A stretch of 64,000 nucleotides of DNA from Paenibacillus lignilyticus (lineage in GTDB: Bacteria; Bacillota; Bacilli; Paenibacillales; Paenibacillaceae): positions 1 to 64,000 of the forward strand of contig NZ_JAGKSP010000018.1 of the NCBI RefSeq assembly GCF_017942085.1, written 5' to 3'. Below, piece by piece: positions 37,406-46,870 of the stretch. The notes below the pieces were generated by a model. The model was not told the origin of the DNA and searched no databases. It saw only the letters and a list, made by a program, of their open reading frames with translations. Positions within the stretch are counted from its first letter, which is position 1. The number at the start of each line of letters is the position of its first letter. A program made the position numbers and the translations under genes.

Positions 37406-38362
37406 TTAGTTAGTCCGTTCCAGCAGGTATTTGGCGGTAAATTGATCGGTTATCAGCACGTTCGTATATCTCCCGCGCAGCGCGCCGTAGATCCCGTCGA
37501 CCTTGCGGATACCGCCTGCTACCAGAATGGATTTTTCTTTCTTCTTCAGATCCTCGAGATCGATTCCGATGGTGCGCTGATTCAGCTCTTGGGAGCAGAT
37601 CACACCGTCCAGATTGAAGTATCGCGAGCAAATATCGCCGGCGCCTTTCTCGAAGATCATCCGAAGCTCGTTCTCGTTGAAATAGTTCGCTTTGATCAAA
37701 ACGGAATCTTCCGTCGGCGCACCCACCGTTACAATCGCGATGTTGGCCTTCTTCCCCAGCTCCAATATATTCTGGATATGGCGATCCGTTTCAATCGTCT
37801 TCTTCACGACAGGGTGATCGACGATCGCAGGCAGAGGGATGAAGTACGGGTTCGTATGGAGCGCTTTACCGAACAGATTCACAATCTCGTACGCATAAGT
37901 GTTCGTCTCGGAATGGCTGACGCCTCCGTTTAGCTGCACGACCTTTACGTCTTTGACATGCTTATCCTGCAGGTTCAGCGCAACCTCATATAGGGTCGTT
38001 CCCCAAGTGATGCCTACGATATCGCCGTCCTTGATGGTTTTGTCCACGTACTTTGCCGCTGCCGGGCCTAAGTACTTCTTGACCACGGCATCCTCATAAT
38101 GCGGCACATTGACGATGATGACTTTCTTGAGCCCGAACTTACGCTCGATTTGACATGCGAGAAGGTCATTGTTCTCCAGCGGATCGACGATGCTGATGAT
38201 CACATAGCCTTCTTCTTTAGCTTGTTGGATGAAGCGACTTACAGTAGGTCTGGATACCCCGAGCTGCTTGGCAATTTCCTGCTGGCTGTAGTCCAGTTGA
38301 TAATACATCCGGACCGCATCCAGCATTTTTCCCCTTTTATCATCTGAACGTTCTTCATGCAC
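37406..38362 (-). CDS. deoR: Deoxyribonucleoside regulator, SorC/DeoR type
   Basis: 318 residues. N-terminal helix-turn-helix YSQQEIAKQLGVSRPTVSRF, then a sugar-phosphate-binding domain with DIVGITWGTTLYEVA, VVQLNGGVSHSETNTY and SILVAGGIRKVDGIYGALRG. It matches B. subtilis DeoR, a repressor of the dra-nupC-pdp operon relieved by deoxyribose 5-phosphate. The GTG start follows GGGGAG by 12 bases. Placed between nupQ and deoC, so it probably controls this operon from within. Confidence 0.92.
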   Translation of the reverse strand: MHEERSDDKRGKMLDAVRMYYQLDYSQQEIAKQLGVSRPTVSRFIQQAKEEGYVIISIVDPLENNDLLACQIERKFGLKKVIIVNVPHYEDAVVKKYLGPAAAKYVDKTIKDGDIVGITWGTTLYEVALNLQDKHVKDVKVVQLNGGVSHSETNTYAYEIVNLFGKALHTNPYFIPLPAIVDHPVVKKTIETDRHIQNILELGKKANIAIVTVGAPTEDSVLIKANYFNENELRMIFEKGAGDICSRYFNLDGVICSQELNQRTIGIDLEDLKKKEKSILVAGGIRKVDGIYGALRGRYTNVLITDQFTAKYLLERTN

Positions 38363-38404
38363 TGGCTCTCAACACTCCCCTGTCAATAGCTCACTCACTC
38401 TTCA

Positions 38405-39361
38405 TCAACGTTTGCCCGAATCGAATACCTCCCCTGCAGCCTTAGGTGCTTGCGATGTTTTGGAGAACAGAACCAAGGCGATCAAAGTAATAACATATGG
38501 GAACACCTTAAGGATAATCGGCGGAAATGAAGCAAATGCCGGAATAACCTGCGATACGTTGGCAACTGTGCTGGCAAAGCCGAAGAACAGGGTTGCGGCC
38601 AGAATGCCGATTGGACGCCATTGTCCGAAGATCAAGGCCGCGAGTGCCAAGAAACCGAGACCGGAGACCGTCCCCGTGAATTCACCGGCGATCGTAACCA
38701 GGTGGATACCTCCACCCAAACCTGCGAATGCACCGGAAATCAACACGCCGATATAGCGCATTTTCCGTACATTGACGCCTGCTGCCTCTGCTGCCTGCGG
38801 ATATTCGCCGCAAGAACGCAGTCGCAAGCCGAAAGCTGTTTTTCTCAGAAGTAAGGAACTGAGAAGGACGACCAGCAAGATGATCCATGTCGTCCAGTAC
38901 GTCTTCGTGAAGAGCAGCGGTCCCAGAATTGGAATATCCGATAGTCCCCACACATCAAACGGCGGGAAACCGCCGGCAAGACGGATGTTCCCGCTGCCTG
39001 TGATGTTACGGGAAAGGAACACCGTGAGGGCTCCGGCAATCATGTTGATCGCCGTACCGCTGATAACCTGATTCGCGCTGAGATGTATGCTCGCGAAAGC
39101 ATGGAGCAATGAGAAGAGCGTCCCTGCTACGATCGCGACCAGAAGTCCGATCCAGATCGATGCGATTTGATGATCCGGCCAAGCCGTCTGCAGCTTATAC
39201 ATCGTGAAGGCCGAAGCGAAGGAGCCAATGACCATGAGTCCTTCCAAACCGATGTTCACGACGCCGCTTCGTTCGCTGAACAATCCGCCAAGCGCCGTAA
39301 TGAGCAGCGGGATCGTAAACATGATCGCATACGGGAATATTTGTTGAATCGTGATCCACAT
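38405..39361 (-). CDS. nupQ: Nucleoside ABC transporter permease (NupQ/YufQ-like)
   Basis: 318 residues with about eight to nine helices; GVVNIGLEGLMVIGSFAS and SANQVISGTAINMIAGALTV are typical of the BmpA-partner permeases of the BPD_transp_2 family. It pairs with NupP to form the channel for nucleosides such as guanosine. Three bases after nupP. Confidence 0.9.
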   Translation of the reverse strand: MWITIQQIFPYAIMFTIPLLITALGGLFSERSGVVNIGLEGLMVIGSFASAFTMYKLQTAWPDHQIASIWIGLLVAIVAGTLFSLLHAFASIHLSANQVISGTAINMIAGALTVFLSRNITGSGNIRLAGGFPPFDVWGLSDIPILGPLLFTKTYWTTWIILLVVLLSSLLLRKTAFGLRLRSCGEYPQAAEAAGVNVRKMRYIGVLISGAFAGLGGGIHLVTIAGEFTGTVSGLGFLALAALIFGQWRPIGILAATLFFGFASTVANVSQVIPAFASFPPIILKVFPYVITLIALVLFSKTSQAPKAAGEVFDSGKR

Positions 39362-39364
39362 ACG

Positions 39365-40441
39365 CTACACCTTCTCCTTTCCGCTGACCGCTGAGTTTGC
39401 AGCTGCCTCTTTACGCTTGGACAAGAATCGGGTAATCAGCTTGTCCATCAGTACGCTCGTTGCCGCGAAGTAAATAATGATCGCGATAATGGAATCCGCT
39501 ATTTCCGGCGGTATTTCCGTCATCGCATTCATAAAGCCGCGACCGGAGTATAGGAGACCGAAGAATAACGCGGATAACAATACACCGATCGGCGAGTTGG
39601 CACCAAGCAGCGCAACCGCAATCCCATCATAGCCCTGTGTCGGCAAGATCCCGATCTGAATGTTGTTTCCGTTACCTGCATATTGCGCCAAACCGCCGAG
39701 TCCCGCGAGTGCGCCGGAAATCAGCATGGACGTGATGATGCTGCGATTAACGCCGATACCCGCATATTCAGCCGAGTGACGGTTGAAGCCGACTGCTTTA
39801 AGCTCGTAGCCGAGCGTAGTTTTGTTAATGATGAATGCAATGATGATCACGACAATCACTGCAAGGAACAAGCCCAAGTTCACATAGGAGCCGCCGAACA
39901 GATCGGAGAGGAATGGCGCTCTCAAGGTAGCTTTGTCAGCCAGGGAACGGGATTCCGTCTCGATTTGCTCTGCTTTCAGATAGGCCGGAACGGCGTAGTA
40001 GATCGTCCAATAAGCGACCCAGTTCATCATGATGGTCGATACAACCTCATGTACATTGAATCTGGCCTTGAGAAGTCCCGGAATAAATGCCCATACGGCA
40101 CCGCCGAGGATAGCGGCAATGATCATGAGCAGCAGCAGCAGCGGTCTGGACGTATCGACATTAAGACCTACTGCCGAGGCGCAGAAACCGCCGAACAGCA
40201 TTTGACCCGCAGCTCCGATATTAAACAAGCCCGTGCGGAAGGCAAAAGCGACCGAAAGCCCCGTGAAGATAAGCGGAGTCCCGGTTGCCAACGTGTCTCC
40301 GAAACGCGACGCATTTTTGAGACCGCCTTCGAAGAGGTATCTGTAGCCCTCGAATGGCTGATGACCCGTCACGGCCATCAGTATTGCGCCCCCGAGCAAG
40401 CCGAATATCACCGCACATAGGGATATAATGACATTTCTCAT
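39365..40441 (-). CDS. nupP: Nucleoside ABC transporter permease (NupP/YufP-like)
   Basis: 358 residues, membrane permease with TGHQPFEGYRYLFEGG, FRTGLFNIGAAGQMLFGGF and VHEVVSTIMMNWVAYWTIYY. The ATG overlaps the nupO stop by four bases (ATGA), so the pair is translated together. Confidence 0.9.
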   Translation of the reverse strand: MRNVIISLCAVIFGLLGGAILMAVTGHQPFEGYRYLFEGGLKNASRFGDTLATGTPLIFTGLSVAFAFRTGLFNIGAAGQMLFGGFCASAVGLNVDTSRPLLLLLMIIAAILGGAVWAFIPGLLKARFNVHEVVSTIMMNWVAYWTIYYAVPAYLKAEQIETESRSLADKATLRAPFLSDLFGGSYVNLGLFLAVIVVIIIAFIINKTTLGYELKAVGFNRHSAEYAGIGVNRSIITSMLISGALAGLGGLAQYAGNGNNIQIGILPTQGYDGIAVALLGANSPIGVLLSALFFGLLYSGRGFMNAMTEIPPEIADSIIAIIIYFAATSVLMDKLITRFLSKRKEAAANSAVSGKEKV

Positions 40442-41961
40442 TGGTCTCCCCCATTTCCAACTCCGGCCATCATTAGGCCGATATCGTTCTCGTTTGTCTC
40501 GGACGCGTTGACGACGCCGATCAATTCTCCGTTATTGAGTACCGCGATGCGGTCTGACACGTTAAGCACCTCGTCAAGCTCCAGCGAGATGAGCAGCACG
40601 GCCTTGCCTCTGTTCCGGTGCTCGATCAATCGCTTGTGAATATATTCAATCGACCCGACATCAAGGCCGCGCGTAGGCTGAACCGCGATCAACAGACCCG
40701 GATCCAGTTCAATTTCACGGCCGATGATCGCCTTCTGCTGGTTACCGCCGGATAACGACCGCGATAAGGAAAGCGGGCCTCTGCCCGAACGCACGTCGAA
40801 GCTCTCCAATATGCCGCTTGCATATTTGCGAATCGCAGCCTTGTTCAGGATGCCGCGCTTAGCGAACGGCTTGCGGTTGTAGATTTGCAAAATCATATTC
40901 TCTTCAAGCGTGTAATCCAGCACCAAGCCGCGTTTCTGACGATCTTCCGGGATATGCGCGATGCCCTTCTGAATCCGGCCTCGGATCGATTCGCGCGTAA
41001 TGTCGTGACCATCGATTTCAATCCGTCCGCTTTCGACTTTGCGCAAGCCTGTAATCGCTTCCACCAGCTCTGTTTGTCCATTGCCCTCTACGCCGGCGAT
41101 ACCGACGATTTCTCCTGCCCGAACATCCAGCGAGAAGTTTTTGAGCCCGGGTACGTTTTTATTATTATTCACGGTGAGCCCATCCAGCTTCAGAATCACT
41201 TCGCCCGGACGACTACCTTCTTTGTCAACTTTAAACGAGACATTGCGTCCAACCATCATCTCGGCCATCTTGAGCTCGCCCGTTGTCGCGACATCAACCG
41301 TACCGATTGTTTTGCCGCGGCGGATGACCGTACACCGGTTAGCTACCGCTTTAATTTCTTTCAGCTTATGCGTGATCAGAATGATCGACTTACCCTCTGC
41401 GATCAAGCTCAGCATGATTTTGCCCAATTCTTCAATTTCCTGCGGCGTCAGAACAGCTGACGGCTCATCCAGAATGAGCACTTCCGCGTCCCGGTACAGC
41501 ATCTTCAAGATTTCCACGCGCTGCTGCATGCCAACCGAAATATCCTCAATCTTCGCATGAGGATCCACATTCAAGCCATAACGCTTCGAGAGCTCCTCAA
41601 TACGGCGGGCTGCTCCATTGATGTTCAGCACAAAACCTTTTTTAAGCTCATTGCCAAGAATAATATTTTCGGTAACGGTAAAATTGCTGACCAGCTTAAA
41701 ATGCTGGTGAACCATGCCGATGCCAAGCTTGTTTGCCACATTCGGATTTGCGATCTTGACCTGTTCGCCATTGATCTTAATCGTGCCGCAGTCCGGCTGA
41801 TACATCCCGAACAGGATGCTCATCAGCGTCGACTTACCGGCCCCGTTCTCTCCGAGCAAAGCGTGAATCTCGCCTTTGCGAAGCTGGAGCGTAATATCGT
41901 CGTTAGCCACGACCCCCGGAAACTCCTTACGAATATTCAACATTTCCACTACAAATTCCAT
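40438..41961 (-). CDS. nupO: Nucleoside ABC transporter ATP-binding protein (NupO/YufO-like)
   Basis: 507 residues with two ABC ATPase halves. The first has Walker A GENGAGKSTL, the signature SVGMQQRVEI and Walker B LILDEPSAVLT. The second is partly degenerate at Walker A (GVEGNGQTEL), a normal trait of this family, with LSGGNQQKAI and a Walker B-like LLIAVQPTRGLD. AAAGGAG is 8 bases before ATG. Separated from nupN by a hairpin at 42022-42048. Confidence 0.93.
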   Translation of the reverse strand: MEFVVEMLNIRKEFPGVVANDDITLQLRKGEIHALLGENGAGKSTLMSILFGMYQPDCGTIKINGEQVKIANPNVANKLGIGMVHQHFKLVSNFTVTENIILGNELKKGFVLNINGAARRIEELSKRYGLNVDPHAKIEDISVGMQQRVEILKMLYRDAEVLILDEPSAVLTPQEIEELGKIMLSLIAEGKSIILITHKLKEIKAVANRCTVIRRGKTIGTVDVATTGELKMAEMMVGRNVSFKVDKEGSRPGEVILKLDGLTVNNNKNVPGLKNFSLDVRAGEIVGIAGVEGNGQTELVEAITGLRKVESGRIEIDGHDITRESIRGRIQKGIAHIPEDRQKRGLVLDYTLEENMILQIYNRKPFAKRGILNKAAIRKYASGILESFDVRSGRGPLSLSRSLSGGNQQKAIIGREIELDPGLLIAVQPTRGLDVGSIEYIHKRLIEHRNRGKAVLLISLELDEVLNVSDRIAVLNNGELIGVVNASETNENDIGLMMAGVGNGGDQ

Positions 41962-42021
41962 ACGATAGGCTCCTTTACCTAATTGATCGTAAGGGTAAAG
42001 CTGATTAGGACGATTAATGGT

Positions 42022-42048
42022 AAAAAGAGACGGAGCATCCCGTCTCTT
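42022..42048 (-). terminator. Intra-operon terminator/attenuator between nupN and nupO
   Basis: Perfect 9-bp stem AAGAGACGG / CCGTCTCTT and a short minus-strand T run, inside the 117-base gap. It would let the binding protein be made in excess over the transporter. Confidence 0.75.
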
Positions 42049-42078
42049 CTTAGAATGAAGGTTTATCGCAAAAGACTC

Positions 42079-43197
42079 TTACTTAATAAGATCGCCTTTT
42101 TCAGCTGCTACTTTGATATCGCCGCTTTTCATTTTAGCTTCAACATCATTGACTTTAGTCATTGTATCTTCGCTAAGGTTCGGATTCTCTTCAGGCAAGC
42201 CTACGCCATCGTTCTTGATGTCGAACGTCAAGGTTTGGCCGCCAGGGAATGTACCGTCTTGCTCGGCTTTCATCATGTCAAAGGACGCGGAGTTAACTTT
42301 CTTCATTGCGGAAGTGATGATGATGGATTTGTCGCCCTCATACACGCCGTCTTTGAATTGGTCGCCGTCAACGCCAACGATCCATACTTCTTTGCCTGCT
42401 TTAGCGCGAGTCTTAGCTTCGTTGATTGCACCAACGCCTACGCCGCCTGCTGCAGTGAAGATGACTTTAACGCCGCGGTCATACATTTGAGCTGCCAGTT
42501 GGCCGCCTGCCGCTACGTTGTCGAAGCTGCCTTGGTATACTACGTTTTCTTTTTTGATCGAAATTTTAGTTCCCAGGTTGTCGTTCGCGTATTTCACGCC
42601 TTGCTGGAAGCCCCAGTTGAACTTCTGCACGGCAGGGATTTCCATGCCGCCGATGAAGCCTGCTTCGCCTTCTTTCAATTGAACCGCAGTTGCAACACCC
42701 GCGATGAAGCCGGATTCATGCTCTGCGAAGAAGATCGAAACCGTGTTCTCTTTCACAACCGGCGTGAAGTCGTCAGCAGTATGAGGAGCGCCGTCGATCA
42801 GAACGAATTTTGCGTCTTTATATTTATCTTGCGCCGCAAAGATCGCCGTTTCGAATTTGAAGCCCGGTGCTACGATTACTTTGAAGCCTGCATCGTACAG
42901 GTTGCCGATTTCTTTCAGGTAGTCAGCTTCCGTCGTACCAGCCGGTTTCAAGTATTTCGTTTCTACGCCAAGATCTTTCGTAGCGCGCTGCAAGCCTTCC
43001 CAAGTACCTTGGTTAAAGGATTTGTCATCAATTGTACCGGAGTCTGTAACCATACCCGCTTTAAAGGAAGCCTTGGTGCCTTCGTTTGTACCTGCATTCC
43101 CACCTGCGTTGTTGGTGTTGTTGTTCTTGCTTCCACAACCTACGACCATTGCAAATGCAAGCATACAGATCACGATTGTTACTAAACTTTTCTTCAT
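42079..43197 (-). CDS. nupN: BMP-family nucleoside-binding lipoprotein (NupN-like)
   Basis: 372 residues. Lipobox VVGC with Cys21, then an Asn/Gly-rich linker and the BMP domain: MVTDSGTIDDKSFNQGTWEG, DAGFKVIVAPGF, GVGVGAINEAKTR. It captures nucleosides outside the membrane for NupOPQ. AGGAG lies 9 bases before ATG. First gene of nupNOPQ-deoR-deoC. Confidence 0.94.
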   Translation of the reverse strand: MKKSLVTIVICMLAFAMVVGCGSKNNNTNNAGGNAGTNEGTKASFKAGMVTDSGTIDDKSFNQGTWEGLQRATKDLGVETKYLKPAGTTEADYLKEIGNLYDAGFKVIVAPGFKFETAIFAAQDKYKDAKFVLIDGAPHTADDFTPVVKENTVSIFFAEHESGFIAGVATAVQLKEGEAGFIGGMEIPAVQKFNWGFQQGVKYANDNLGTKISIKKENVVYQGSFDNVAAGGQLAAQMYDRGVKVIFTAAGGVGVGAINEAKTRAKAGKEVWIVGVDGDQFKDGVYEGDKSIIITSAMKKVNSASFDMMKAEQDGTFPGGQTLTFDIKNDGVGLPEENPNLSEDTMTKVNDVEAKMKSGDIKVAAEKGDLIK

Positions 43198-43292
43198 GGT
43201 ATTCTACTCCTCATTTCCATATTTAGTTTACTGCTAACCCCAGTCTGAACATTTGTAAAAAACCTGTTTTAGCATTTGTTTGACCTTTATCA

Positions 43293-43321
43293 AATATACG
43301 GTGATTTGAGGTTTTTGTAAA
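43293..43321 (-). promoter_or_regulatory. SigA-type promoter of the nup-deo operon
   Basis: On the minus strand TTTACA (43316-43321), 17-base spacer, TATATT (43293-43298); five of six matches at each box. About 90 bases of leader precede nupN. Confidence 0.65.
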
Positions 43322-43697
43322 CTAGTTTTGCGGATTAAATCCAGTCTCTCTACCTTCTTATGTAACGTTTTCTCACACTTATGTCACATCTCAATCGTTT
43401 CACGTATAGCATTCCCATAACGAATAAATTCTTCCATATTTTTTGGCTCAAAAATCATTTTTTTCGGCCCACTTCGTCCAATGATGCCATTTCCGCATCC
43501 GATCGACCCCAAATAACAAGTGGACGCCCCATAAAGATGCAGCCTCTTCGCCTTTGTTTCGACAAATTAGCAAAAAATACCACTTTTTCTTCATTAGTTT
43601 AACGCGTTTGCGCAACCTTGTCCATGTAACATTGTCTTGTTCGTTTATTCATTTACCGTTAAACTTTAACCTATCTTCTTCAGGAGGTTCTACTCGC

Positions 43698-44960
43698 ATG
43701 AAATCCGCCCGATCCTTATTATTCGTTTATATCCTGAATCAATCGCTGCACTGGTTCATTATCGGCTTGATTCTCCCCGTCTCCAGCTTGTTCATGCTAG
43801 ACAAGGGACTTAATCTGCAAGAGATCGGACTTGTCTTCGCCGTATCCTCGGCGGCAGTGCTGCTGCTCGAATTGCCGACAGGCGGATTATCGGATGCGCT
43901 CGGCCGCAAACGCGTCTATCTGATCTCCTTGCTCTTCATGCTGGGAGCGGTGCTGCTCGTCATGGTTTCTTGGAATCTGATCACGCTTATGATCGGCTAC
44001 ATCCTGTTCGGAGCAGCCCGGGCACTTTCCTCCGGATCCATTGATGCTTGGTTCGTAGATGAACACAATCGGCTTGAGCCCGAAGGCGACTTAAGCCGCA
44101 AACTTGCAATAGCAGGGATCTTCATCCCGCTTGCGATGGGAATAAGCGCGCTTGCCGGGGGCTGGCTTCCCGATCTGCTCGGTCCGCTCACTTCCGATTT
44201 CGGCGCAGGCATCTACTCCATTAATTTCATTGCCATGGCCGTCATGATCTTGGTCCAGTTCTTGCTCACGTTCAAGCTCGTGGTGGAGCAAATCCATGCC
44301 AGCAGATCGAAGAGCATGCTGAGCGGCTTCCGCCAGCTGCCTCAACTGGTCGCTGATTCCGTGCAATACGGATTCAAACAGATTGCCGTGTTCCTGCTTC
44401 TGTTAACCAGCTTCGCTTGGGGCTTCGGATTCTCCGGCCTCGAGACCTACTGGCAGCCGCAGGTGAAGAACATGCTCGGCCCCGATTCCGCGAACTGGCA
44501 ATTCGGATTGCTGACAGCCGGGTATTTCCTCTCTGCGTCCGCAGGGAACCTGCTCTTCACGCCGCTCTCCAAGCTGCTGCGGGTACCGGTAACGGTCATG
44601 CTGTTCGGATCGCGCTCGGCGCTCGGCATCCTGTTCCTCATTCTCGCCGCACAGCATGGAGTAGCAGGCTTCACCGCCTTTTACTTTATCTTGTTCATGT
44701 GCAACGGCATTGCCAGCTCGCCGGATACCGCCCTGTTCAATCAGCAGCTTAACGAAAACAACCGTTCGACGATGCAGTCGCTCAATTCGTTATTCCTGCA
44801 GCTGGGCGGCCTGATTGGCTCCTTTCTCCACGGCTTCATCGCCCAGTATGCTTCGATTTCCATCACCTGGTGCGTAGCAGGCGGCGTGCTGATTGCCTCA
44901 GCCTTCCTGTATCTCAATGTTCGCGAGAACGCGAAAGAACCTATCCGAGCAGTCGGATAG
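43698..44960 (+). CDS. MFS transporter
   Basis: About 420 residues, 12 predicted helices. The motif DALGRKRVYLISLLF follows helix 2, and a polar segment links the halves. It resembles DHA1-like exporters of unknown substrate. The frame runs back to 43554, but AGGAGG 9 bases before ATG 43698 fixes the start. The 3' end overlaps its own terminator: the stop codon lies in the stem. Confidence 0.85.
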   Translation: MKSARSLLFVYILNQSLHWFIIGLILPVSSLFMLDKGLNLQEIGLVFAVSSAAVLLLELPTGGLSDALGRKRVYLISLLFMLGAVLLVMVSWNLITLMIGYILFGAARALSSGSIDAWFVDEHNRLEPEGDLSRKLAIAGIFIPLAMGISALAGGWLPDLLGPLTSDFGAGIYSINFIAMAVMILVQFLLTFKLVVEQIHASRSKSMLSGFRQLPQLVADSVQYGFKQIAVFLLLLTSFAWGFGFSGLETYWQPQVKNMLGPDSANWQFGLLTAGYFLSASAGNLLFTPLSKLLRVPVTVMLFGSRSALGILFLILAAQHGVAGFTAFYFILFMCNGIASSPDTALFNQQLNENNRSTMQSLNSLFLQLGGLIGSFLHGFIAQYASISITWCVAGGVLIASAFLYLNVRENAKEPIRAVG

Positions 44961-44969
44961 GTTCTTTTC
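44936..44969 (+). terminator. Terminator overlapping the end of the MFS gene
   Basis: Stem AGAACCTATCCGA / TCGGATAGGTTCT with loop GCAG and then TTTCTT. The last codons and TAG form part of the stem. Almost the same sequence recurs at 45117-45150. Confidence 0.88.
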
Positions 44970-45000
44970 TTGTCTAACGATGCTTGGTCAGAGCAGTCTG

Positions 45001-45105
45001 CTACTTCATTATCATTTTATCCATTTGTGCCATGGCATTATCCATTTCCCGGGATAAATCAGCTGACGCTGCTGCACTGTAAGCCGTCTCGAGGATGACT
45101 CCGAC
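45001..45105 (-). pseudogene. Possible gene remnant
   Basis: On the minus strand one frame reads VGVILETAYSAAASADLSRE then MDNAMAQMDKMIMK and stop, which looks like the amphipathic end of a protein. No start codon or ribosome site fits a full gene, and it lies between two near-identical terminators. It may be a leftover 3' end, or chance. Confidence 0.3.
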
Positions 45106-45116
45106 AGCCGGACGAC

Positions 45117-45150
45117 AAAAGAACCTACCCGAAAAGTCGGATAGGTTCTT
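45117..45150 (-). terminator. Terminator of the CBS protein gene
   Basis: Stem AAGAACCTA-CCGA / TCGGATAGGTTCTT with loop AAAA or so, followed on the minus strand by TTTTGTCG. It is a near copy of 44936-44969. Confidence 0.8.
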
Positions 45151-45177
45151 ATCAGTGATGAAGCATGATGAACTGGA

Positions 45178-45582
45178 TCAGTCCGTAATATTGCGCGTGT
45201 AATACTCAATAATATCTTTACGCCTTATAATGCCGAGAAAGACGCGATCGTCATCTACGACCGGAACAAAATTCTGGTCAGCTGCGAGGGTTAACATATC
45301 GTCCATGAGCGCTCCGATGGCGACGCACTCGTTATAAATTCTTTTCTTGATGCTGATCACCGGAATTTCGTGCATATTCTCAAAGGTGAGTCCGGCCGTC
45401 CCCCGAAGCTTCCACAGAATATCCCCTTCGGATAACGTACCGATATATTTGCCTTCCTCATCGATAATCGGAATTGCTGAATAATGGCAGGCTTCCAGCT
45501 TCTCAAGTGCGTCTTTCATGGTGGCTGATGTCGTCAGGTATGACACTTTTTCTTTCGGCAGCAGAAAGAATCCAATTTCCAT
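45178..45582 (-). CDS. CBS-domain protein
   Basis: 134 residues, two CBS motifs only: TMKDALEKLEACHYSAIPII with GKYIGTLSEGDILW, and TLAADQNFVPVVDDDRVFLG ending IRRKDIIEYY. CBS pairs bind adenine nucleotides or c-di-AMP; a stand-alone pair usually acts on a partner protein. It is about the size of DarB but not clearly that protein. AGGAGGAG lies ahead of the start. Single gene. Confidence 0.85.
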   Translation of the reverse strand: MEIGFFLLPKEKVSYLTTSATMKDALEKLEACHYSAIPIIDEEGKYIGTLSEGDILWKLRGTAGLTFENMHEIPVISIKKRIYNECVAIGALMDDMLTLAADQNFVPVVDDDRVFLGIIRRKDIIEYYTRNITD

Positions 45583-45786
45583 TACATGAGCTCCTCCTCT
45601 GGTTGCGGGTACTAGAGTGTTTTAACCCTGATTCCGCATATTTGAAACAGAACTTGCCAGACCAATTCTTGCCTAAACATCGCGCTGGGCAGAGGCGGAA
45701 GGCATCTGACCCGGCAGGGCATACACTACATGGGATAAACGTTTCCGCTTGCTCCGACTTGCCAATATATAAAGGAGTGATTCCGT

Positions 45787-46047
45787 ATGTTCATGCAAAG
45801 TCCGGGTCAAATGCAAAATCCCGGTCAGGCACAGATTAACATGTCGGTGCAGCAGAAAGCAATGTATCTTACTGGGCGCCCAGTCGGGATCTCCCTTCGA
45901 AACGGCCAAGGCGTATCCGGCGTCATCTGCGGTGTTCAAGGCGGCGAGGTCTATGTCATGCAATATTTGTACGCGACTCAATTCGCGACATTCCATTATC
46001 CGTTCAATCAGATTCATGATATTTTGCCGTACCCGGAGTGCGGGTAG
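45787..46047 (+). CDS. Small hypothetical protein with PGQ-rich start
   Basis: 86 residues. N-terminus FMQSPGQMQNPGQAQINMS, then a compact beta-rich part, RPVGISLRNGQGVSGVICGV and EVYVMQYLYATQFATFHYPF. AAAGGAG sits 8 bases before ATG, which supports it strongly over the opposite-strand frame at 45673-46017. The beta part recalls small SH3-like or spore-coat proteins, without certainty. Confidence 0.7.
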   Translation: MFMQSPGQMQNPGQAQINMSVQQKAMYLTGRPVGISLRNGQGVSGVICGVQGGEVYVMQYLYATQFATFHYPFNQIHDILPYPECG

Positions 46048-46122
46048 TGCTAGTTGAAGAGGATGGCAAATGGTTGATCTGCATCAGCCATTTGCCCGCT
46101 TCCATATGGCCGCCTATCTCAA

Positions 46123-46851
46123 TTACATAGAGGCTGCTATCGTCGTCGCTTTCTTATTTGCAGATAGGGAATGAAGCGCTGGGTCATTGAAGCCTTTAAT
46201 GAGGAGCCACACCGCGAGAATCATTTCATTCGCTGCTACGGGCAGTGCCAGAATACCTCCCCAGAACGAAATTTGTTCAATGACACCGAACATAACGAGC
46301 AAGGCGCAAGTGAAAACGAGAACTGCCCCTGTCATGCCCAAGATCGGGATAAACCTCGGGACGAGCCTCGATTTATAGAAAATATAACTGTACATCATCG
46401 TGTTGATCCCCAGCATGAATAACGGTCCAAGCAGAAAGGTCCAATCATGAATGGCTGCTAACAGCGTTCCGGAAACTTGAAACGCGGCCGCATCGACAGC
46501 GCCTGCTGCAACAAATTCACGGCTTAACGTCACTAGGGACAGAACGCTGATTACGCCAACCGTAATCATAATCGCTTCAAGAAATCGAAAGCATATATGC
46601 CACAGCGCGATCGTTTCATTGTATTTTCTGAGAATGGGAAACATGGTGGTTGCCGTACCAATCGCGGAAACGACAAGCATTAATTCCATCACCGCGCCTA
46701 GTATCACTTGGTTTGCGTGCTTAGAACCTTGAACCAGATAATCAGCATTATTTAGAATCGGTTTGTACAAAATAAAAGCAGCGATCATCGATGTAACGGC
46801 TGCAAGGATGAACAGGATCCCAACAATCTTGGCAGCTAATTTAGGCGACAT
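46123..46851 (-). CDS. DUF4386 family membrane protein
   Basis: 242 residues with six or seven helices: AAKIVGILFILAAVTSMIAA, then MELMLVVSAIGTATTMFPIL, WTFLLGPLFMLGINTMMYSY. Function unknown for the family. The frame extends to 46995 over the regulator gene; ATG 46851 has AAAGGAG about 11 bases before it. Third gene of a cassette with 47091 and 46871. Confidence 0.85.
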   Translation of the reverse strand: MSPKLAAKIVGILFILAAVTSMIAAFILYKPILNNADYLVQGSKHANQVILGAVMELMLVVSAIGTATTMFPILRKYNETIALWHICFRFLEAIMITVGVISVLSLVTLSREFVAAGAVDAAAFQVSGTLLAAIHDWTFLLGPLFMLGINTMMYSYIFYKSRLVPRFIPILGMTGAVLVFTCALLVMFGVIEQISFWGGILALPVAANEMILAVWLLIKGFNDPALHSLSANKKATTIAASM

Positions 46852-46870
46852 TATTTCCCCATCTCCTTTT

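Noticed and set aside
43358-43380. Possible cre (CcpA) site near TGTAACGTTTTCTCA
   Set aside because: Too many mismatches to the consensus to claim.
45673-46017. Minus-strand frame opposite the PGQ-rich protein
   Set aside because: The plus-strand gene has AAAGGAG at the right distance and a natural composition.
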